DNA of 64,000 bases from Neorhizobium huautlense (lineage in GTDB: Bacteria > Pseudomonadota > Alphaproteobacteria > Rhizobiales > Rhizobiaceae), in the NCBI RefSeq assembly GCF_030811685.1, contig NZ_JAUSRF010000002.1, positions 248,001-312,000 of the forward strand, read 5' to 3'. Below the pieces are notes generated by a model. That model was not told where the DNA came from and did not search any database. It saw nothing but the letters and a program-made list of their open reading frames with translations. The stretch's first letter is position 1; every line of letters starts with the position of its first letter. This document shows, piece after piece, positions 8,014 to 16,182 of this stretch. A program made the translations under genes and the position numbers.

Positions 8014-9510
8014 TCAGTCCGCCTTGGCCTTGCGGGCCGGGAAGAGGATGACGTCGCGGATCGACGGGGCGTTGGTGAGCAGCATGGTCAGGCGGTCGAC
8101 GCCGATACCAAGGCCACCGGCCGGCGGCATGCCCTGGTCGATCGCATCCAGGAACTCGTCGTCCAACTGCTTGTCCTTTTCGCCACGGGCATGGGCCTGT
8201 TCCAGCTGCTCGACCATGCGCTTGCGCTGCTCTTCAGGGTCGTTCAGTTCGGAGAAGGCATTGCCCAGTTCCCAGGCGTTGCAATAGGTCTCGAAACGCT
8301 CGACGAGGCGCGGTTCGCCCGGCACTTCCTTGGCGAAGGGCGAAATGTCCTTCGGGAAATGCGTGACGTGGCTCGGCTGGATCAGCGTGCCTTCCACCTT
8401 CTCTTCGAAGATGAAGGCGAGGCATTCGCCCCAAGTCCAGTCCTTTTCGACTTCGAAACCGGCAGCCTTGGCGGCGTCACGGGCTTCCTCGTCGGTCTTC
8501 ATGGCGAGAAAATCGATGCCGGTGACGTCCTTGACGGCGTCGGGCATGGGCACGCGCTTGAACGGGCCCTTGAACGACATTTCCTTGTCGCCGTACATGA
8601 ACTCGGTGGAGCCGTGGATCTTGACCGCCAGTTCGGCGAACATGCGTTCCACGAGGTCCATGATGTCCTCGTAATCGGCATAGGCCCAGTAGCATTCCAT
8701 CATGGTGAATTCAGGATTGTGCCGGGTGGAAACGCCTTCGTTGCGGAAGTTGCGGTTGACCTCAAAAACCTTGTCGGTGAGGCCGGAAACCAGCGTGCGC
8801 TTCAAAAACAGTTCCGGCGCGATGCGCAGGTACATGTCCTGCTTCAGCGTGTTGTGGTGGGTCTTGAACGGATCGGCCGTTGCACCGCCATAGACGGAAT
8901 GCAGCATCGGCGTTTCGACTTCCATGAAACCGTCTTCTTCCATGAAGCGGCGGATGCCGGAGACGATTTTTGAGCGCTGCTGGAAACGCAGCTTCGATTC
9001 CTCGTTGCTCATGATGTCGAGGTGGCGCTTGCGATAGCGGATCTCGACATCGGCAATGCCGTTCCACTTTTCCGGCATCGGCAGCAGCGACTTGGTCAGC
9101 ATGGTGATTTCGCGGGCGCTGATCGACAGTTCGCCACGCTTGGTGCGGCGCACGATGCCGGTGACGCCGATAATGTCGCCGAGGTCGATCATGGCCAGCA
9201 TGTTGCGGGCTTCTTCGGGCGTCACATCCTTGTGGGAAAAGATCTGGATCTTGCCGCCGGCGTCATGGATATCCATGAACATGCCCGAGTTGCGCGAAGA
9301 ATAAACGCGACCGGCAACGGTGACGACATCGGTCGTTTCGACGTCGGCCTCGAGGTCCTTGTATTTCTCCGCCAGTTCCGCGTTGGTGATGGTGCGGTGG
9401 AAATGCGCCGGATAAACGTCGCCGATGGTTTCGCGCAGCTTGGCAAGTTTTTGCGCGCGCACTTCGGTGGCGTCGGAGGAGAGGGCGGTTTCGGTCTTGG
9501 TGTCGGTCAT
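8014..9510 (-). CDS. lysS: Lysyl-tRNA synthetase, class II
   Basis: The enzyme charges tRNA-Lys with lysine using ATP. The 498-residue length fits class II LysRS: an N-terminal OB-fold anticodon domain (about 60-170), then the catalytic domain with motif 2 (FRNEGVSTRHNPEFT, about 268-282) and motif 3 (GLGIGVDRLTMLL, about 467-479) near the C-terminus. The first 30 residues (MTDTKTETALSSDATEVRAQ) are a charged extension. GGCGAACA precedes ATG 9510. Many alphaproteobacteria use the unrelated class I enzyme instead, so the class II form is notable. It is followed in the same direction by nothing operonic. Confidence 0.96.
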   Translation of the reverse strand: MTDTKTETALSSDATEVRAQKLAKLRETIGDVYPAHFHRTITNAELAEKYKDLEADVETTDVVTVAGRVYSSRNSGMFMDIHDAGGKIQIFSHKDVTPEEARNMLAMIDLGDIIGVTGIVRRTKRGELSISAREITMLTKSLLPMPEKWNGIADVEIRYRKRHLDIMSNEESKLRFQQRSKIVSGIRRFMEEDGFMEVETPMLHSVYGGATADPFKTHHNTLKQDMYLRIAPELFLKRTLVSGLTDKVFEVNRNFRNEGVSTRHNPEFTMMECYWAYADYEDIMDLVERMFAELAVKIHGSTEFMYGDKEMSFKGPFKRVPMPDAVKDVTGIDFLAMKTDEEARDAAKAAGFEVEKDWTWGECLAFIFEEKVEGTLIQPSHVTHFPKDISPFAKEVPGEPRLVERFETYCNAWELGNAFSELNDPEEQRKRMVEQLEQAHARGEKDKQLDDEFLDAIDQGMPPAGGLGIGVDRLTMLLTNAPSIRDVILFPARKAKAD

Positions 9511-9590
9511 GGTTGTTCGCCTTTAAGGGCTGTGTTCGTTGGGGTTACCGGGTGCATTCTGGCGCCGTGGGGACGAAACCTCTCCGCATC

Positions 9591-9713
9591 CGTCATCCTC
9601 GGGCTTGACCCGAGGATCTAATCACATTTCCGCCGGGCCGCCCCGCCTCATCCTTAGCTACCCTTGCAGATCCTCGGGTCATCCTCGGGTTTAACCCGAG
9701 GACGAGGATGACG
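9591..9713. repeat. Rhizobial intergenic mosaic-type repeat, copy 3 (expanded)
   Basis: It starts CGTCATCCTCGGG and ends GAGGATGACG, as in copies 1 and 2. At 123 bp it is longer because an extra CCTCGGGTCATCCTCGGG unit is inserted near the right end, as if two elements had fused. It lies between lysS and gltX, which are both on the minus strand. Confidence 0.7.
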
Positions 9714-9757
9714 GCTGAGAGCGAAGCGGCGTCTGCGCAAAATTGCCACCTGGGCAA

Positions 9758-11215
9758 TTACTTTCCGCCGCCCACCATGGACGAAACGACAGTGGCCGCA
9801 ATCTTCAGGCGCTGGCGCACCACCGAACGGCCAAGGATCGCCATCGAATCGAACAGCGGCAGCGAACGCGACGAACCGGACATGGCGATGAACAGCGGCG
9901 GCGTGACGACGCGCAGCTTCTTTTCCAGCTTGTCGGCAACGGCGCGCAGTTCGGCGTCGATGGCTTCCACGTTCCATTCGATCATCTTTTCGATGTCGGC
10001 CTGAACCGTGTTGATGATCAGCAGCGTATCTTCCGGCGAGGTTTTGAGGCCCGCAAACGAGGCAGGCGTCAGGTTGACGTCGGCGGCGAGCAGGAAGCCG
10101 GCGAGGTTCGGCAGGTCGCCCAGCTTGGTGATGCGGCTCTGCGAATGTTTCAGGCCTTCCGTCAGGCGGGAATTTTCCATCGCCCATTCCAGCGTGCGGG
10201 CAACGAATTCTTCCGGTGACAGCTTTTCGCGCAGCCAGCGGCCGTTCAGCCAGTCGAGCTTCTGCAGGTCGAAGATCGCGCCGGCCTTGGAGAGTGCTTC
10301 CGGGTCGAACTTGCCGATCAGCTCTTCCATGGTCAGCAGCTCTTCGCCTTCGGCGATCTGCACGAAGAACAGGCCCAAAAAGTTCATCAGGGCTTCCGGC
10401 AGGTAACCCAGAGCGGAATAGTAGCTGATGGAGGTCGGGTTCTTGCGCTTCGACAGTTTGGACTTGTCGGCATTGCGCATAAGCGACAGGTGCATCCACA
10501 CCGGCGCTTCCCAGCCAAAGTAGCGATACAGCAGGATGTGCTTCGGCACCGATGCCAGCCACTCCTCGCCGCGCGCGACATGGGTGATCTTCATCAGGTG
10601 GTCGTCGATGACGTTGGCCATGTGATAGGTCGGCATGCCGTCGCCCTTGATGAGCACCTGCATGTCGACCGAATCCCACGGGATCGACACGTCGCCGTAA
10701 ACGCCGTCGGTGAAATCGCAAGAACCTTCGGTCGGGATTTTCATGCGCACGACGGAGCCTTCGCCGGCGGCCATCTTGGCGGTTACTTCCTCGGCGCTAT
10801 AGCGCAGGCACAGGCCATCGTATTTCGGCGGCTTGCCGGCGGCGCGTTGGCCTTCGCGCATCTCATCCAGCCGCTCTGGTGTGCAGAAGCAGCGGAAGGC
10901 ATGGCCCTTGTCGAGCAGGTCCTGAGCGTAAGGCTGGTACATGTCCTTGCGCTCGGACTGGCGGTACGGGCCGTAAGGACCGCCGACATCCGGGCCTTCC
11001 GCCCATGTCAGGCCGGTCCATTTCAGCGCATCGAGAACGCGCTCTTCGAATTCCAGCGTCGAGCGGGTGGCATCGGTATCTTCGATACGCAGGATGAACT
11101 CGCCGCCATGCTTCCTAGCAAAAAGGTAGTTGAAAAGGGCGATATAGGCGGTGCCGACATGGGGTTCGCCGGTCGGCGAGGGAGCGATACGGACGCGCGG
11201 GGTCGGATGGATCAT
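9758..11215 (-). CDS. gltX: Glutamyl-tRNA synthetase
   Basis: The enzyme attaches glutamate to tRNA-Glu. The 485-residue protein has the class I signature in PSPTGEPHVGTAY (residues 12-24) and the KMSKS counterpart KLSKRKNP (253-260). The Cys pair FRCFCTPE (about 108-115) resembles the zinc-binding region of bacterial GluRS. I place the start at ATG 11215 (MIHPTPRVRIAPSPTG), preceded by AAAGAGCAG; an upstream in-frame start would add 17 residues unlike the family. Rhizobia often carry two gltX copies; which one this is cannot be told here. Confidence 0.95.
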   Translation of the reverse strand: MIHPTPRVRIAPSPTGEPHVGTAYIALFNYLFARKHGGEFILRIEDTDATRSTLEFEERVLDALKWTGLTWAEGPDVGGPYGPYRQSERKDMYQPYAQDLLDKGHAFRCFCTPERLDEMREGQRAAGKPPKYDGLCLRYSAEEVTAKMAAGEGSVVRMKIPTEGSCDFTDGVYGDVSIPWDSVDMQVLIKGDGMPTYHMANVIDDHLMKITHVARGEEWLASVPKHILLYRYFGWEAPVWMHLSLMRNADKSKLSKRKNPTSISYYSALGYLPEALMNFLGLFFVQIAEGEELLTMEELIGKFDPEALSKAGAIFDLQKLDWLNGRWLREKLSPEEFVARTLEWAMENSRLTEGLKHSQSRITKLGDLPNLAGFLLAADVNLTPASFAGLKTSPEDTLLIINTVQADIEKMIEWNVEAIDAELRAVADKLEKKLRVVTPPLFIAMSGSSRSLPLFDSMAILGRSVVRQRLKIAATVVSSMVGGGK

Positions 11216-11341
11216 TGTGCTGCTCTTTTTCAAGGCGCGCTGCCCGCAGAGATCGGGCGGCGCCAAGCCTGTTCCGGGAATAGGGATTGGTGCAGGCTTA
11301 GGCCATATTCAGGGGACAGCGTCAAGATTTTTAGGCCGAAA

Positions 11342-13114
11342 CTAGCCCACAGGCCATATCCAGAGCAGCGCCGGTATGCTGACGAGGATGATCAGGAAAG
11401 ATAGTGGCAGGCCGAGACGCGGATAATCGGAGAATTTGTAGCCGCCCGGACCGAATACCAGCGTGTTGCACTGGTGGCCGACGGGAGTGAGGAAATCGCA
11501 GCCCGCGCCGATCGCCACCGCCATCAGGAAGGCTTCCGGCTTGAAGCCGAGATTGGTGGCGAAGCTGGCGGCAATCGGCCCCATGACCAGCACGGTGGCG
11601 GCATTGTTGAGGAAGGGTGTCACGGCCATGGCGGTGATCAGGATAAGTCCGAGCGCGCCCCATGCCGGCAGCATGGCCGCCGCCTGACCCAGCCAGCCGG
11701 CAATCAGTTCGCTGCCGCCGCTTGTGCGTAGACTGTCCGAGACCGGGATCAGCGCCGCCAGCATGACGAGGATCGGGCCATCCACCGATTTGTAGAAATC
11801 GGTGAGCGGGATGGCACGGAAGACGACCATGCCGAGCGCTGCGGCAAAAAACGCGACCGGAACCGGCGCAAGGCCGACGGCGGTGGCGGCCATGGCGAGT
11901 GCCAGAATGATCAACGGAATGACGGCGCGGCGGCGGGTGCCGAGCAAGACCTCACGCTGGGCCAGCGGAAACAGCGAAAAATCCTGCATGATGCCCGGCA
12001 TGTTCTTGCGAGACCCCTGCAGCACGATCACGTCGCCGGCCGCAAGCGTGAGCGTGCTGAGGCGTTCCTTCACCCGTTCGCCGTGGCGGCTGATGGCGAG
12101 AAGATTGACGCCGCGCGTGTAGGACAGCGCCAGTTCCTTGGCGGACAGGCCTTTCAGCGGCGATTCCTGACTGATGATCGCCTCGATGGAAATCACATCC
12201 GCCTGGTCCTTGCCGTTTTCCATCAGCGGCTTGCCGGAAAGCTGTAGTTTTGCGCCGGAGACAATGCGGTCTAGCGCCTTCGACGGGCCTTCCAGCAGCA
12301 CGATATCGTTTTCGCGCAGTTTCAGATCCGGGAACGGCGCCATACGTGCATGCCCACGCAGAACAGCGTTGGCGATTACCTCGCCATCTCCGAGTTTCAG
12401 CAGTTCGCCCAATGCCTTTTCCAGCACGGTGGATTGCGGCGTGATCGTCACTTCGGACGTGTAATTGCTGATCTCTACCGCCTCTTCCAGCGAGTGTGTC
12501 TGCTTGGTGCGGCTCGGCACCAGCCAGTGGAAGAACAGCAGGAAGGTAATGCCGACAACGCAGAGGATGACACCCATCGGGGTGAAATCGAACATGGTGA
12601 AGGACTGGCCGGTCAGTTCTTCGCGGATGCGCGACACGACGATGTTGGGAGAGGTGCCGATCTGCGTCATCAAACCGCCGAGCAGGGCGGAAAACGCCAT
12701 CGGCATCAGGTATTTCGATGGCGACACGCCGGATTTCTTGGCGAACTGGAAGGCGACCGGCATCATGATCGCCAACGCGCCGATATTCTTGATGAAGGCG
12801 GACAAAAGCGCCACCACGATCATCAGCAGTGCCATCTGGGTATGCAGCGCATTGAGGTTGGGAAAGAACTTCTTGATTGCCGTATCGACGATGCCGGAAC
12901 GGGCGACGCCCGCCGAGACGATCAGCGCCGAACCGACAATGATGACGATATCATCGGAAAAGCCGGAAAAGGCCTTGTCGAATGGTACCACGCCCACGGT
13001 CACGGCCAGAACCAGCGCGCAACAGGCGACGACGTCATACCGAAAGCGATCCCAGATGAAGACGGCCATCATCGCCGCAATCACGGCAAAGGCGAGGATC
13101 TGCTGAGTTGTCAT
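11342..13114 (-). CDS. SLC13/DASS-type anion permease with central TrkA-C (RCK) domains
   Basis: The 590-residue membrane protein has hydrophobic halves at about residues 1-205 and 395-590. They flank a soluble insert (about 215-390) with two TrkA-C-like repeats (EVIANAVLRGHARM and GVNLLAISRHGERV). The segments LMTQIGTSPNIVV and CDFLTPVGHQCNTLV resemble the two substrate/Na-binding signatures of SLC13 carriers. Bacterial members of this build transport sulfate or dicarboxylates. The substrate is not determined by sequence. It is separate from gltX (126 bp) and divergent from the glutathione peroxidase gene. Confidence 0.85.
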   Translation of the reverse strand: MTTQQILAFAVIAAMMAVFIWDRFRYDVVACCALVLAVTVGVVPFDKAFSGFSDDIVIIVGSALIVSAGVARSGIVDTAIKKFFPNLNALHTQMALLMIVVALLSAFIKNIGALAIMMPVAFQFAKKSGVSPSKYLMPMAFSALLGGLMTQIGTSPNIVVSRIREELTGQSFTMFDFTPMGVILCVVGITFLLFFHWLVPSRTKQTHSLEEAVEISNYTSEVTITPQSTVLEKALGELLKLGDGEVIANAVLRGHARMAPFPDLKLRENDIVLLEGPSKALDRIVSGAKLQLSGKPLMENGKDQADVISIEAIISQESPLKGLSAKELALSYTRGVNLLAISRHGERVKERLSTLTLAAGDVIVLQGSRKNMPGIMQDFSLFPLAQREVLLGTRRRAVIPLIILALAMAATAVGLAPVPVAFFAAALGMVVFRAIPLTDFYKSVDGPILVMLAALIPVSDSLRTSGGSELIAGWLGQAAAMLPAWGALGLILITAMAVTPFLNNAATVLVMGPIAASFATNLGFKPEAFLMAVAIGAGCDFLTPVGHQCNTLVFGPGGYKFSDYPRLGLPLSFLIILVSIPALLWIWPVG

Positions 13115-13276
13115 GGGGCTCCGGGGGGTGGTCGAGGCATGGAAGTGGCGAGATAATGCCTCAATGAAAAAAATGTTTCAAACAACTGCGCATGGTTGAG
13201 GGTTTTTACCGTGCTGGACAATGGGTAGCCAAGGAATAAAGTGCGCCCATTCGCATTGCCGCATCAGGAGATTTCC

Positions 13277-13822
13277 ATGGCCGATATTCTGTCCATCCCC
13301 GTCACGCTGGCCGACGGGCGTCAGACAGCGCTCTCCGAGTACAAGGGCAAGGTCATCATGGTCGTCAATGTCGCCTCCAAATGCGGCCTGACCAAACAGT
13401 ATGAGGGGCTGGAAAAGCTTTATGAGGACAAGCAGGCTGAAGGTCTGGTGATTGCCGCCTTTCCGGCCAACAATTTCAAGGAGCAGGAACCGGGCACGGA
13501 TGCGGAAATCGTCGAATTCTGCCAGCTGACCTATGATGTGAAATTTCCGATTTTTTCCAAGATCTCGGTGAAGGGTCGCGACCAGCATCCGCTCTACAAG
13601 GCGCTGACATCCATTGACCTGCCGACGACCGGCGATGGTCCGATGAAGGAACGCCTGCGCTCGCTGGGGCTGGAACTGCAGGATGGCGGCGAGATCGTCT
13701 GGAATTTCGAAAAATTCCTGATCGGCCGCGATGGTCGAGTGGTCGCGCGCTTTGCACCGGATGTGGAGCCGCAGGACAGCTGTGTGGTCGACGCGGTGGA
13801 GCGGGAACTGGCGAAGGGGTGA
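13277..13822 (+). CDS. Glutathione peroxidase family, probably thioredoxin-dependent
   Basis: The 181-residue thiol peroxidase reduces hydroperoxides in the cytoplasm. The start ATG 13277 has AGGAG six bases upstream, preferred over a GTG at 13241. The active-site segment ASKCGLT places the peroxidatic Cys at residue 36, with FPANNF (72-77) and WNFEKFLI (about 149-156) completing the tetrad region. A second Cys at residue 82 (EFCQLTY) sits where yeast Gpx3/Orp1 has its resolving Cys. This favours a two-Cys, thioredoxin-recycled mechanism over true glutathione use. No selenocysteine codon is present. Confidence 0.93.
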   Translation: MADILSIPVTLADGRQTALSEYKGKVIMVVNVASKCGLTKQYEGLEKLYEDKQAEGLVIAAFPANNFKEQEPGTDAEIVEFCQLTYDVKFPIFSKISVKGRDQHPLYKALTSIDLPTTGDGPMKERLRSLGLELQDGGEIVWNFEKFLIGRDGRVVARFAPDVEPQDSCVVDAVERELAKG

Positions 13823-13844
13823 GTTTCTGGGTGTCTTGATGGAG

Positions 13845-13868
13845 TATAGCATAAATGCTATATAGCAT
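13845..13868. promoter_or_regulatory. Operator with three TATAGCAT half-sites in front of the HigBA-type locus
   Basis: TATAGCAT (13845-13852), AA, then ATGCTATA (13855-13862) form a perfect inverted repeat. A third TATAGCAT (13861-13868) overlaps its end by two bases. The array stops just before ATG 13871 of the toxin frame, which fits autorepression by the HTH antitoxin. Confidence 0.65.
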
Positions 13869-13870
13869 CC

Positions 13871-14193
13871 ATGAGATGGATCGTTGACACGCACGAGCGG
13901 CTGATCCCGAGATCGAGGCTTTGCCGCCCGGTCTTCAGGCGCGCCTTATCCGTCTTATCGAATTGATCGAGAATGTTGGTCTGGACAAGCTCCATGAACC
14001 GCATGTGAAGCATCTTGAAGGCAAGCTTTGGGAGCTTCGTGCGAAAGCGTCGGAGGGAATTGCGCGCGGTATTTATGTGACGGTGACAGGGCGAAAAGTT
14101 CTGGTCCTGCACGTGTTCGTCAAGAAAACACAGAAGATGCCACCGCGTGCTCTCGCGATTGCCAGGCAACGAATGAAGGAAGTGAAGCCATGA
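13871..14193 (+). pseudogene. higB: HigB/RelE-type toxin gene, apparently frameshifted
   Basis: ATG 13871 opens a frame reading MRWIVDTHER that then leaves the family sequence. The family-like continuation ADPEIEALPPGLQARLIRLI is in another frame from about 13900, and that frame has a stop (TGA 13885) just upstream. One missing base near 13898-13902 explains both. The remaining part (to 14193) holds the phage Gp49/HigB-like core with WELRAKASEGIARGIYV and VLHVFVKKTQKMP, typical of toxins that cleave ribosome-bound mRNA. A shorter product from TTG 13921 (90 residues) would lack the first strand. A sequencing error cannot be excluded. Confidence 0.7.
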
Positions 14194-14468
14194 CCCGGAT
14201 AGCAGAACTCAAGAAAAAGCTGATGGCGAACCCGGAGTTCCGTGCGGAATATGAGAAGGCGGATGCGGAATTCAGCCTGATCGAGGCGCTCGTTCGTGCC
14301 CGCAGCAATGCCAATCTCTCGCAGGCTGAGCTTGCGAAGAAGATCGGCACCACTCAATCCGCCATTGCAAGGCTGGAAGGTGGCGGTGTTTCGCCATCGC
14401 TTTCGACGTTACGGCGTTATGCGAGCGCTACGGGTTCTAGATTGGAAATCAACTTGATATCGGAATGA
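14190..14468 (+). CDS. higA: HigA-type antitoxin, HTH (Xre) family
   Basis: The 92-residue protein has a helix-turn-helix of the Cro/CI type at about residues 33-82 (NLSQAELAKKIGTTQSAIARLE, shown here only by its first part NLSQAELAKKIGTTQS). The start overlaps the toxin stop in an ATGA arrangement, the usual translational coupling of higBA pairs. It should neutralise the toxin and repress the shared promoter through the TATAGCAT array. The antitoxin frame is intact even though the toxin looks broken. The bidirectional hairpin at 14470 ends transcription. Confidence 0.85.
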   Translation: MTRIAELKKKLMANPEFRAEYEKADAEFSLIEALVRARSNANLSQAELAKKIGTTQSAIARLEGGGVSPSLSTLRRYASATGSRLEINLISE

Positions 14469-14469
14469 A

Positions 14470-14493
14470 GAAGGGCGCCTCGCGGCGCCCTTC
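14470..14493. terminator. Bidirectional terminator between higA and the TerC gene
   Basis: GAAGGGCGCC and GGCGCCCTTC form a perfect 10-bp stem with the loop TCGC, followed by TCGTTTC. It lies between convergent genes. Confidence 0.85.
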
Positions 14494-14501
14494 TCGTTTC
14501 A

Positions 14502-15269
14502 TCAATGCAGCGTCTGATCGCCGCTCGTTTTCTTCTTTTTGGCGTTACGCGAGACCATGTTCAAAATCTCGACCAGCGCAGAGAAGGCCATGGCGGCGTA
14601 GATGTAGCCCTTCGGCACGTGCACGCCAAAACCTTCGGCGATCAGCGTCGCGCCGATCATCAAGAGGAAGCCCAGAGCCAGCATGACGATGGTCGGGTTC
14701 TTTTCGATGAAGTTGGCGAGCGGGTTTGCTGCCAGCAGCATGACGGTGACGGCGGCAACGACGGCGACGATCATGATCGGCAGGTGCGGCGTCATGCCGA
14801 CGGCGGTGATGATGCTGTCGATCGAGAACACCAGGTCGAGGATGAGGATCTGGGTGATGGCGGCCGAGAAGGTGATCTGCACGGCCTTTTCGCCGGCGCC
14901 GACCATGTCTTCCTTGTGGTCGACCGGATCGACGCTGTGGTGGATCTCCTTGGTCGCCTTGTAGAGCAGGAACAGGCCGCCGGCGATCAGGATCATGTCC
15001 TTCCACGAGAAGGGATGGCCAAACACCTCGAAAACCGGGTTGGTGAGCTGGACGATCCAGGCAACGGTGCCGAGCAGGCCGAGACGCATGACGAGTGCCA
15101 GGCCGATACCGATCTTGCGTGCCTTGTCGCGGTGTTCCGGCGGCAGCTTGTTGGTGAGGATCGAGATGAAGATGAGGTTGTCGATGCCGAGAACCACCTC
15201 CATGACGACAAGGGTGACGAGCGCGACCCAGGCGGTGGGATCCTGGATAAGCAGCATGATGTCCTGCAT
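14502..15269 (-). CDS. TerC-family membrane protein
   Basis: The 255-residue protein has about seven transmembrane segments and the two conserved acidic motifs of Ter[15 protein letters not shown] (about residues 23-36) and [13 protein letters not shown] (about 130-142). Family members export manganese or act in metal insertion into exported proteins; others are linked to tellurite resistance. The start ATG 15269 has AGGAG upstream; a longer frame to 15362 has no membrane-like or family sequence. It carries a Lys-rich C-terminus ([10 protein letters not shown]). With SitABCD nearby, a role in Mn balance is plausible but inferred. Confidence 0.9.
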   Translation of the reverse strand: MQDIMLLIQDPTAWVALVTLVVMEVVLGIDNLIFISILTNKLPPEHRDKARKIGIGLALVMRLGLLGTVAWIVQLTNPVFEVFGHPFSWKDMILIAGGLFLLYKATKEIHHSVDPVDHKEDMVGAGEKAVQITFSAAITQILILDLVFSIDSIITAVGMTPHLPIMIVAVVAAVTVMLLAANPLANFIEKNPTIVMLALGFLLMIGATLIAEGFGVHVPKGYIYAAMAFSALVEILNMVSRNAKKKKTSGDQTLH

Positions 15270-15374
15270 GGGGGAGCGTTCTCCTGAAACGGCGTGACGT
15301 ATTGGACAAGGTATATTGCCGCCGATTTCAGAGAAACAAGCGCGCGTGATGCATATACGCACGCTCCATGACTG

Positions 15375-16076
15375 TTATTCCGCAGGCAGTTCTGTTTTTT
15401 TCTGTCCGTACGCGGCCATGAAAACATGGATGGCGCCGCGGATGACGCGTTCAATCTCTTCGCGGGGCGGGGCTTCCGGCATGGTGCCGAACAGGCGGAA
15501 CTTGAAGAAGCTGCCGCTGGCGAGATCGAGGAACTGTCCGGCTGCGAGGTCTATGTCGTCGATCCTGAGAGAGCCGGCCTCGACATGCAGCGTCAGGAAA
15601 TCAATCAACACGGTGCGCAAATTCTGCGGGCCACGGAAAAAGCGGGCGCAGAGATCGGGCATACGCTCGCGCACGCCGAGCACGGTGCGCATGGCAGTGA
15701 TGATCTTGTCATCGGTCAGGTGTTCGAGGAACTTGATGCCGAATTCGCGCAGTCCGGTTTCGACATTCTCGTTGTCTTTCAACACGGTGCGCAGTGCTGC
15801 CAGGAAGGCGGCGCGCTCGCGCTCCACCATGGCGACGAACAGGTCTTCCTTGTTGTCGAAATAGACGTAGATCGTGCCTTTCGACACGCCGGCCTCGCGG
15901 GTGATGTCGTTCATGCTGGCGGCGTCGAAACCTTTTTGCATGAACACGCGTTTAGCACCGTCGACGATCTGCTCGCGCTTTGCCGGGTCGGAGCCTGCGG
16001 CAAAACGGCCCGATGTCGCGGAGGCTTCAGCAACCGGCAATGTCTTCGAACTGTCCATTTTACCTTTTTTCATCAT
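15375..16076 (-). CDS. TetR-family repressor of the adjacent efflux genes
   Basis: The 233-residue protein has a TetR N-terminal DNA-binding domain (about residues 33-80, with FDAASMNDITREAGVSKGT and IYVYFDNKEDLF) and an all-helical ligand domain with a TetR_C-type tail. It is divergent from an EmrAB-type efflux pair. The 106-bp gap contains two copies of a palindrome that fit a TetR operator, one touching this gene's start region. It most likely represses both directions and is released by a pump substrate, as in the usual TetR-efflux arrangement. Confidence 0.9.
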   Translation of the reverse strand: MMKKGKMDSSKTLPVAEASATSGRFAAGSDPAKREQIVDGAKRVFMQKGFDAASMNDITREAGVSKGTIYVYFDNKEDLFVAMVERERAAFLAALRTVLKDNENVETGLREFGIKFLEHLTDDKIITAMRTVLGVRERMPDLCARFFRGPQNLRTVLIDFLTLHVEAGSLRIDDIDLAAGQFLDLASGSFFKFRLFGTMPEAPPREEIERVIRGAIHVFMAAYGQKKTELPAE

Positions 16077-16078
16077 TT

Positions 16079-16161
16079 CGAACCGATCGGTTCGATTGGC
16101 CCTTGATATGTGTTTTGCAAAGTTCTAAGTCAAGCCCGATTAAACCGATCGGTTCGATTGG
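16079..16161. promoter_or_regulatory. Duplicated TetR operator between the repressor and efflux genes
   Basis: The 19-bp sequence AACCGATCGGTTCGATTGG occurs twice in direct orientation (16081-16099 and 16143-16161), 62 bp apart. The core AACCGATCGGTT is a perfect palindrome, extended to CGAACCGATCGGTTCG (16079-16094) in the first copy. One copy lies three bases from the repressor start, the other 21 bases before the membrane-fusion gene. Confidence 0.85.
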
Positions 16162-16182
16162 TGCCCCGCTCTCCCTATGTAG

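Noticed and set aside
13921..14193. Calling a normal intact toxin from TTG 13921.
   Set aside because: The operator and ATG at 13871 and the family-like residues upstream of 13921 point to a longer gene with a frameshift. The short form is kept only as an alternative.
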